Shown in pieces: positions 41,744-46,888 of a stretch of 46,888 nt of DNA (position 1 is the stretch's first letter; each line of letters opens with the position of its first letter). A program made the position numbers and the translations under genes. Source of the DNA: Rhodococcus zopfii NBRC 100606 = JCM 9919 (GTDB lineage Bacteria; Actinomycetota; Actinomycetes; Mycobacteriales; Mycobacteriaceae); contig NZ_BCXI01000053.1 of the NCBI RefSeq assembly GCF_001895025.1, positions 1 through 46,888 of the forward strand. Reading direction: 5' to 3'. The notes under the pieces were generated by a model. That model made no database searches and was not told the DNA's origin. It saw only the letters and a program-made list of their open reading frames with translations.

Positions 41744-42553
41744 TCAAAGGTCCCTGTACCGCGGGAGACGCTTTTCCGCAAAGGCTTTGGGCCCCTCAGT
41801 TGCGTCCGGCCCACGAAGTACTCGTTCGTTCAATGCGAACTCCAAAGCGAACCGCGGCTCGTTCGACAAACTGCGCACGGCAATCTCCTTCGCCGTCTGC
41901 ACAGCAGACGGCGAGTTCTGCGCTATCCGTGTAGCGATCTCGCGCGCTCGCGCACGGACGTCGACTCCGACCGGCACCACTTCCGACACAAGACCGTGTC
42001 GGCCGGCCTCCGCGGCATCGATATGGTCACCTGTCAGAAGAAGCTTCATAGAAATCGCCCACGGAATCTGCTGCGGGAGGCGAACGTGGGTACCTGCACC
42101 CGGAACCAGTCCCCACCGGACCTCGGGAAGACCGAACGTTGCTGTCGCCGAAGACACGCGAATGTCCGTGCCTAGCAGTATTTCCAGCCCACCGGCGAGG
42201 CAGAGCCCGTTCACGGCCGCAACTATCGGCTTGTAGCAGTCCGAGAAGAACCGCTTCGTGGGGTCCGGGACCAAAATTGACAGCTCGCCTCTCGTCAGGC
42301 GTGGGATCAGTTCAGTGAGATCGCCGCCGGCACAGAACGCCTTCTCCCCCGCACCGGTCAACACGATCGAACGGACCGCACGATCGTCTACCGCAGCCGC
42401 TACCGCGTCAACGAGCCCTCGCAGCAGCCGCACATTGATGGCGTTGAGCGCGGTCGGCCGGTCGAGGATGATCGTCGCGACCTCTCCGACGACCGAGTAG
42501 CGAACATCCCCGTCAGTTGAGCGTGATTCGAGCGTGCGGCTGTCTTGCGCCAC
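41744..42553 (-). CDS. Enoyl-CoA hydratase/isomerase (crotonase)
   Basis: A 269-residue crotonase. The oxyanion-hole segments are GEKAFCAGGDLTEL and NGLCLAGGLEILLGTDIRVS. Both catalytic glutamates are present, in AGGLEILLG and FGLPEVRWGLVPGAG, so true hydratase activity is likely. It forms (S)-3-hydroxyacyl-CoA, complementing the (R)-specific MaoC enzymes of the block. The start is GTG 42553, with GGGAGG six bases upstream; the frame extends to 42625 into the promoter region. Divergent from the acyl-CoA synthetase gene across two copies of the block motif. Confidence 0.9.
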   Translation of the reverse strand: MAQDSRTLESRSTDGDVRYSVVGEVATIILDRPTALNAINVRLLRGLVDAVAAAVDDRAVRSIVLTGAGEKAFCAGGDLTELIPRLTRGELSILVPDPTKRFFSDCYKPIVAAVNGLCLAGGLEILLGTDIRVSSATATFGLPEVRWGLVPGAGTHVRLPQQIPWAISMKLLLTGDHIDAAEAGRHGLVSEVVPVGVDVRARAREIATRIAQNSPSAVQTAKEIAVRSLSNEPRFALEFALNERVLRGPDATEGPKAFAEKRLPRYRDL

Positions 42554-42607
42554 TGGACCTCCCTGATCGACGTTTCGGAAGATTACGAGAAAGCCGTGAA
42601 GGACTGG

Positions 42608-42661
42608 TGTCGCAAACCGCAACACCCTTCGCAGGTTCCGGTCATGTCGCGATTCGGGACA
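42608..42661. promoter_or_regulatory. Tandem block motifs in the crotonase/acyl-CoA synthetase divergent promoter
   Basis: On the minus strand, 42645-42661 reads TGTCC-CGAATC-GCGACA (perfect) and 42608-42624 reads TGTTG-CGGTTT-GCGACA (two mismatches). The copies are in the same orientation, 37 bases apart, about 55-90 bases before the crotonase start and 100-150 before the synthetase start. Confidence 0.6.
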
Positions 42662-42758
42662 ACATCGTGGACTCGTGCCGCCCTAGGGTCACCGATCATC
42701 GCGTCGACCCCTCCGGGTCACAGAGAACGCGCTGGGAAACCCCTTGGAGGAGATCTAC

Positions 42759-44279
42759 GTGAACATCGTAACGTTGTTGCGTCGCGTCGCTGGGCGCGAC
42801 TCCTCACGACTCGCACTCGCGCATGGTGATTCGACGATGACCTACGGTCAGCTCTACGAGAAGGCTGCACGTTTTGCGGCCTTTCTGGTGGACCACGACC
42901 TTCAGCCAGGTCAGCGCGTGGGTCTCTTCATGCACAATCAGCCTGAGTGGATCGTTTCCCTTCTCGGTATATGGCAAGCAGGTGGAGTGGCAGTCCCGTT
43001 CAACTATCTCTTCCATCCATCCGCATTACGTCACGCGGCACAAGATTCAGACATCCGATGGATGGTCACCACCGCAGGTGATGTCGATCGAGTGCACGAA
43101 TCTGTACATGGAACCGTTGCAGCGAACCGCATCATCTCAGTCGGTGCGGCCACCGGCGCTCGGGTCGCGTTTTCCGAGGCATTGACTACGGTGGCGCCGC
43201 TCGACTACGTGGTTCCACGAATGGACGGTGACGACGCCCTCTTGATGTACACCAGCGGATCCACCGGTAAACCCAAGGGAGTCCGGCAGTCCCACAGGAA
43301 CACTGCAGCGATCGCCGAAGCCGAGACCGACTGCTGGTCGCTCACCGAAGACGATCACGCACTCATCTCCACACCATTGTTTCATGTCGGCGGCCTCCAA
43401 CTGCTGGCGGTACCACTTCTCGCAGCCGGCGGCACCATCACTCTGCGCCGATGGAATGTCCAAGAGTGGCTCCGTGATACTGTTCGCCTTCGTCCCACCG
43501 TGGTCGCGCTGGTACCAGCGATGATGTTCGACATCATCAATGCACTCGAGGACGAGCACCTTTTGCTCGACTCCATCCGCGTATGCGCAATCGGTGGATC
43601 AGCCCTGCCACAGACGAAGCTTGCAGAGCTGACGAACGCCACCGGCATTGTCCCAGTCAACATCTACGGCCAGACCGAGCAGAGCGGCGTCTCGATCCTT
43701 CAACCGCTCGGTGAGTCCAGGTGCGAAGGATCACTGGGTAAGCCTCTCTCGCAGGTGGTCGAGATACGCATCGTGGCCGACACCCAGAACCGAGAGGCAG
43801 CACCAGGTGAAGTCGGCGAACTGTGGGTTCGAGGAGACACCGTCAGCCCAGGGTACTGGTGTTTGCCGGCCGCCAACTCCGCTCGATTCACCGCCGACGG
43901 ATGGCTGCGCACCAACGATCTGGTACGACGCGACACTGTAGGGAATCTCTACTTCGTCGACCGGGCGGACGACATGATCATCAGTGGCGGCGAGAATGTC
44001 TATCCTCAGATGGTTGAATGTCACCTGATCGAATGCCCGCACATCAGAGAGGTCGCGGTCATCGGCACGCCGCACGATCGATATGGGCAACAAGTGACGG
44101 CGGTGATAGTTCCTACCAGTCCATCGGTAACAGTCGACGAGGTCACCGCGTTCTGTGCACAGAATCCCAATTTGCAGGGCCTTCAGCGGCCTCGGCGCAT
44201 CGAGATCGTCGAGGAACTACCCAGAACTGCCACCAACAAAGTCGATCGACCGAAACTGAAGGCGACTCTCACACAGTGA
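42759..44279 (+). CDS. Acyl-CoA synthetase (AMP-forming), paralogue of the 20997 gene
   Basis: A 506-residue ligase: P-loop YTSGSTGKPKGVRQSH, VNIYGQTEQSGV, WLRTNDLVRRDTVGNLYFV (the usual TGD is TND here), DRADDMIISGGENVYP and C-terminal lysine in RTATNKVDRPKLKA. It is very similar in layout to the enzyme at 20997. The TGD-to-TND change removes a glycine next to the ATP-ribose-binding Asp, which is kept. The start is GTG 42759, behind GGAGGAG with six bases spacing; the in-frame TTG at 42744 is unlikely. An SDR gene follows 61 bases downstream. Confidence 0.91.
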   Translation: MNIVTLLRRVAGRDSSRLALAHGDSTMTYGQLYEKAARFAAFLVDHDLQPGQRVGLFMHNQPEWIVSLLGIWQAGGVAVPFNYLFHPSALRHAAQDSDIRWMVTTAGDVDRVHESVHGTVAANRIISVGAATGARVAFSEALTTVAPLDYVVPRMDGDDALLMYTSGSTGKPKGVRQSHRNTAAIAEAETDCWSLTEDDHALISTPLFHVGGLQLLAVPLLAAGGTITLRRWNVQEWLRDTVRLRPTVVALVPAMMFDIINALEDEHLLLDSIRVCAIGGSALPQTKLAELTNATGIVPVNIYGQTEQSGVSILQPLGESRCEGSLGKPLSQVVEIRIVADTQNREAAPGEVGELWVRGDTVSPGYWCLPAANSARFTADGWLRTNDLVRRDTVGNLYFVDRADDMIISGGENVYPQMVECHLIECPHIREVAVIGTPHDRYGQQVTAVIVPTSPSVTVDEVTAFCAQNPNLQGLQRPRRIEIVEELPRTATNKVDRPKLKATLTQ

Positions 44280-44340
44280 CAACCGCACCCTATGGACGCG
44301 GACCGAGGACTACGGAAGCAAAAGGAGCGGAACACCTCTC

Positions 44341-45066
44341 ATGGAACTTGATCTGACCGACAAGATTGCACTGGTCACGGGCGGCGGCTCGGGCATCGGG
44401 GCGGCATGTGTCCGCGAGCTTATCGAGCTAGGCGCCACCGTCGTCAACGGCGACCTACAAACAAGCACTGCCCCGAGCGAGCGCCATACAAGCGGTCGAA
44501 TCCACGAGATCTCGGTCGACGTATCCAAGCCAGACCAGGTCGAGGCCATGGTCGGCGAGATCGTCGACAGGTTCGGCCGGCTCGATATCGCGGTCAACAA
44601 CGCAGGCGTGGGGATGCCGGTCAAGGCCACCGTCGACGACACCGCTGTCACCGAATGGACTCGGGTAACCGACATCAACCTCAACGGTGCGTTTTTGTGT
44701 ACCCGTGCTGAGCTCAAGGTTATGAGCACGGGTGGCAGCATCGTCAACGTCGCGTCGGTGATGGGGCTCGTCGCCACGCGCGGTGCCAGCCCCTATGTCG
44801 CATCGAAGCACGGACTGATCGGACTGACCAAAGCCGCCGCACTCGACTGCGCCAACAAAGGCATACGTGTCAACGCCGTGGCTCCGGGCTTCATCGATAC
44901 CCCGTTACTTCGAGGCAGAAGCGCCGAGCTCGAGGCAGCACACCCACTAGGTAGACTCGGAACGCCCTCCGAAATCGCTTCGGTGGTCGCTTTTCTCGCC
45001 TCGCCCGCAGCTTCGTTTGTCACTGGGGCCGTGGTGACTGCGGACGGCGGTTACACTGTTCGCTGA
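44341..45066 (+). CDS. SDR-family oxidoreductase
   Basis: A 241-residue classical SDR: VTGGGSGIGAACVRELIELG, NNAGVGMPVKATVDDTAVTE, Ser in VNVASVMGLVATRG and YVASKHGLIGLTKAAALDC, APGFIDTPLL, ending ADGGYTVR. AAAAGGAG lies 16 bases before the ATG, which is far; no closer ribosome site is seen. It is probably co-transcribed with the acyl-CoA synthetase. It is the last gene of the catabolic block before the IS3-type element; the substrate is unknown. Confidence 0.9.
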   Translation: MELDLTDKIALVTGGGSGIGAACVRELIELGATVVNGDLQTSTAPSERHTSGRIHEISVDVSKPDQVEAMVGEIVDRFGRLDIAVNNAGVGMPVKATVDDTAVTEWTRVTDINLNGAFLCTRAELKVMSTGGSIVNVASVMGLVATRGASPYVASKHGLIGLTKAAALDCANKGIRVNAVAPGFIDTPLLRGRSAELEAAHPLGRLGTPSEIASVVAFLASPAASFVTGAVVTADGGYTVR

Positions 45067-45085
45067 TCCGGGCGCGCCGTGCCCG

Positions 45086-45102
45086 CGTGCCCTTCCGGCA
45101 CG
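45086..45102 (+). terminator. Weak terminator candidate after the last SDR
   Basis: CGTGCC-CTTCC-GGCACG hairpin, six base pairs, followed within a few bases by CTCTCTATTT. It is 20 bases after the stop. The remaining bases to about 45250 show no gene. Confidence 0.4.
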
Positions 45103-45275
45103 AGACGCTCTCTATTTCCAGAGGCGAAACGCACCCCTCGTCGTCGACAAGGGTGCGCCGATGCTGAGAAGTCGTTGGACGACCGGTTCCATGATGGCGT
45201 CGTCCCGCCGCTCACATCGGACAGCTCAGCTGAGTCCGCGGTATCGGTCGCGATCGTGACGGGTGCCGGTAATTG

Positions 45276-46313
45276 TCAACCTGTCTGAGACAGGCGGGTG
45301 GTGTTGATACCGGTCGGTCGAGGCAGCGGGGACGCCAACGGCCGACGCCGCAACCGCTGCGGGTGCCGGGCGTGGATCCGGTCGAGTCGGTCCTGCCGGC
45401 GTCGGTGGTCCTCGACGGCGGTGCCGAGGAACACCGACGCCGGGGTGTACCGCCCCAACCCGCTGTGGCGGTGCTCGAGGGCGTACCGGCCCATGAAGTC
45501 CTCGGTCCACCGCCGGGCATGGTCGATACTGTCGAACCGCGGCGGACACGACAGGTCGTACTTGACGGTCTTGAACAACGACTCGGAAAACGGGTTGTCG
45601 TCACTGACCCGAGGCCGTGAATAGGAGGGCAGCACCTGGTTGGCCTCGAGCGCGTCGAGCAACTCGAACGAACGCATCGAGGACCCGTTGTCGGCGTGCA
45701 GCACCTGCGGCGCCCCGAACACCTCGAACGCCTCGGTGAACATCTGCACCGCCGCGGCGCCGGTCTCGGCGTACTCGATACGCCAGGCCACCGGAAACCG
45801 CGAATACACGTCGATCACCAAATACAGCAGATACCGGTCCTGGGTGCGTGGGCCCCGCAGCTCGGTGATGTCCCACGACCACAACGCGCCCACCGCCGGG
45901 GCCGCCACGACCGGCTTGCGGCGACTGACCGCCGGGCCGGGGCTGCCGCTGCGGCTGCGACCACGGCGCCGGTCCCCGACCAGGTTCTGGGTGTGGGCCA
46001 CCCGATAGAAACTCGACTGCGAACACTCCACCACACCCGCATCGAAGGACCGCCAATACAGTTGGCACACCGACAGATCCGTGTTCTCGTCGGCGAGAAG
46101 CACCTCGACGATGGTGTCCTTCTCGGCCGGTGACAACGCGGCCGGCTGCGGCCGATCCTTCTGAGGAACCGGATCGGGCACCGGCTGATAGTGCCGATAC
46201 CCGCGGGCATCGCGGTAGTAACTGGCCCGTGGTATCCCCGTCAGCTCGCAGGCCTGCACGATCGAGACGCCAGCTGCGGCCAACTCGGTGACGGTGTCGG
46301 TCAGGACAGTTTT
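45276..46313 (-). CDS. IS3-family transposase OrfB (after -1 frameshift)
   Basis: The catalytic DDE domain: a helical start (TVTELAAAGVSIVQACELTG), then the first Asp in LWSWDITELRGP, the second in VLHADNGSSMRS, and Glu in NPFSESLFKTVKYD, followed by RYTPASVFLG. It has no independent start; it is made by slipping back one base at the A-run (AGAAAAC, about 46307-46313) at the end of OrfA. About 345 residues downstream of the slip. Intact as far as can be seen, so the element may be active. Confidence 0.85.
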   Translation of the reverse strand, partial: KTVLTDTVTELAAAGVSIVQACELTGIPRASYYRDARGYRHYQPVPDPVPQKDRPQPAALSPAEKDTIVEVLLADENTDLSVCQLYWRSFDAGVVECSQSSFYRVAHTQNLVGDRRRGRSRSGSPGPAVSRRKPVVAAPAVGALWSWDITELRGPRTQDRYLLYLVIDVYSRFPVAWRIEYAETGAAAVQMFTEAFEVFGAPQVLHADNGSSMRSFELLDALEANQVLPSYSRPRVSDDNPFSESLFKTVKYDLSCPPRFDSIDHARRWTEDFMGRYALEHRHSGLGRYTPASVFLGTAVEDHRRRQDRLDRIHARHPQRLRRRPLASPLPRPTGINTTRLSQTG

Positions 46314-46756
46314 CTGCGCTCGAGCCACTGCGCGTACTCGCGGGCACTCATCAGCGACGGCGGGATCTGCGGCTCCTCGTTGGTCGAACTCTTGGTGATC
46401 CCATGCAAGAGTTCGAATGCTTTTCCCAGAATGTCCTGGGCTGCCTCGGCCTGCGCGACTTTCTCGCGGAGGCGTTCGTTTTCCTTGCGGAGCTTGGCGA
46501 GTTCCGCGCGGTCTCGACTGTCCAATCGGTCCCTCGAGTTGTCTGCTGCGGTCACCATCGACTCCTGCAAGTCTCCCGAATCCCGGGCTTGGATCCAACG
46601 CCTGACAGTATTGCGGTCGAGTCTGTTCTCGCGGAGCAGGCGGGTCTTGGCGCCGCGTTCGAGGCACTGGTCCCACTGCCGCAGGAACTCGATCCGATAG
46701 GCCATGGGATAGGCGGGTTTGCCGGTGCGGGTCCGCCCGACGGGGATGTCGATCAT
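46301..46756 (-). CDS. IS3-family transposase OrfA
   Basis: A 151-residue DNA-binding part: helix-turn-helix AYRIEFLRQWDQCLERG with RLDRNTVRRWIQARDSGD, then a leucine-zipper-like helix (ELAKLRKENERLREKVAQAE), as usual in IS3 OrfA. The ATG of MIDIPVGRTRTGKP at 46756 is chosen; the open frame upstream is low-complexity. The end overlaps OrfB and holds the slippery A-run. Confidence 0.83.
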   Translation of the reverse strand: MIDIPVGRTRTGKPAYPMAYRIEFLRQWDQCLERGAKTRLLRENRLDRNTVRRWIQARDSGDLQESMVTAADNSRDRLDSRDRAELAKLRKENERLREKVAQAEAAQDILGKAFELLHGITKSSTNEEPQIPPSLMSAREYAQWLERRKLS

Positions 46757-46777
46757 CTGGGTGCTCCGATCCCCACG

Positions 46778-46815
46778 CTGGTTGCCAGGTGTCTCACGAT
46801 CATCCTGGCAACCAG
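46778..46815. repeat. 12-base inverted repeat at the IS3 right end
   Basis: CTGGTTGCCAGG (46778-46789) and its complement CCTGGCAACCAG (46804-46815) with a 14-base spacer that contains the putative IS end. It may straddle the element boundary. The last 70 bases of the window (46816-46888) contain an imperfect CAACCT-GAG repeat and no gene. Confidence 0.6.
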
Positions 46816-46888
46816 CGGTGCACCAGCGCACTCGCACCAACCTCACCAACCTGAGCAACCTGAGCAATGCGACGTCCGGCGACCCGAC

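Larger units (their letters stand above)
45252..46801 (-). mobile_element. IS3-family insertion sequence (ends approximate)
   Basis: It contains OrfA and OrfB in the typical IS3 arrangement with a -1 overlap. GATCGTGA occurs at the left (45252) and, inverted, at the right (ending 46801), and may mark the ends, but the rest of the repeats match poorly and no target duplication was confirmed. Treat the limits as uncertain by some tens of bases. Confidence 0.65.

Noticed and set aside
1..46888. tRNA, rRNA, CRISPR array or riboswitch
   Set aside because: I looked for tRNA-like clover arms, regularly spaced repeats, and an FMN riboswitch before ribBA (only 39 bases there); none is supported.

Overview
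The window looks like chromosomal or large-plasmid DNA of a high-GC, mycolic-acid actinomycete, most likely Rhodococcus or a close relative. The evidence is an Mce lipid-import operon with its own MceG ATPase, mycofactocin-type short-chain dehydrogenases, conservon-style NIT sensor-kinase architecture, ATGA/GTGA gene overlaps and frequent GTG/TTG starts. This is inferred from gene content; no database search was possible.

Layout. Bases 1-6564 hold the 3' half of an mce operon (mceC part, D, E, F, two Mce-associated proteins, mceG). Bases 6580-9413 (minus strand) carry a HIT-family protein and two translationally coupled LuxR-type regulators. Bases 9414-15271 are an insertion-sequence zone: a decayed IS1380-type transposase, an orphan NIT-type sensor kinase with a clear SigA-like promoter, an IS5-family element, and a broken IS630-type transposase into whose 3' end the IS5 element appears to have landed. 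Bases 15272-45066 form one large catabolic block. Bases 45250-46800 are an IS3-family element. The catabolic block is therefore bounded by mobile elements on both sides.

The catabolic block contains a LimB-like flavin monooxygenase, a flavin reductase and a RibBA that can supply reduced flavin and make more of it, two mycofactocin-type alcohol dehydrogenases (one very like carveol dehydrogenase LimC), an MHS-type permease, an alpha-methylacyl-CoA racemase, two related acyl-CoA synthetases, four acyl-CoA dehydrogenase subunits, three MaoC/hot-dog proteins, a crotonase, five further SDRs, one canonical thiolase, two thiolase-fold proteins lacking the nucleophilic cysteine, and a DUF35 protein. 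The working hypothesis is uptake and oxidation of a cyclic or branched terpenoid-like alcohol/ketone, ring opening, CoA activation and beta-oxidation, with a retro-aldol type cleavage where branching blocks thiolysis. The substrate is not proven by the sequence.

Control. An AcoR/Fis-type activator (24803-26569) sits in the middle. It lacks the GAFTGA loop and the Walker B acidic residues, so it is unlikely to work with sigma-54. A shared inverted-repeat motif, TGTCC-N6-GCGACA and its half sites, lies in the divergent promoter regions at about 20.85, 26.75, 32.6 and 42.6 kb, with a weaker copy at 24.76 kb. These are the start points of most operons in the block. I propose it as this regulator's operator; it ties the separate operons into one regulon and is the most interesting signal in the window.
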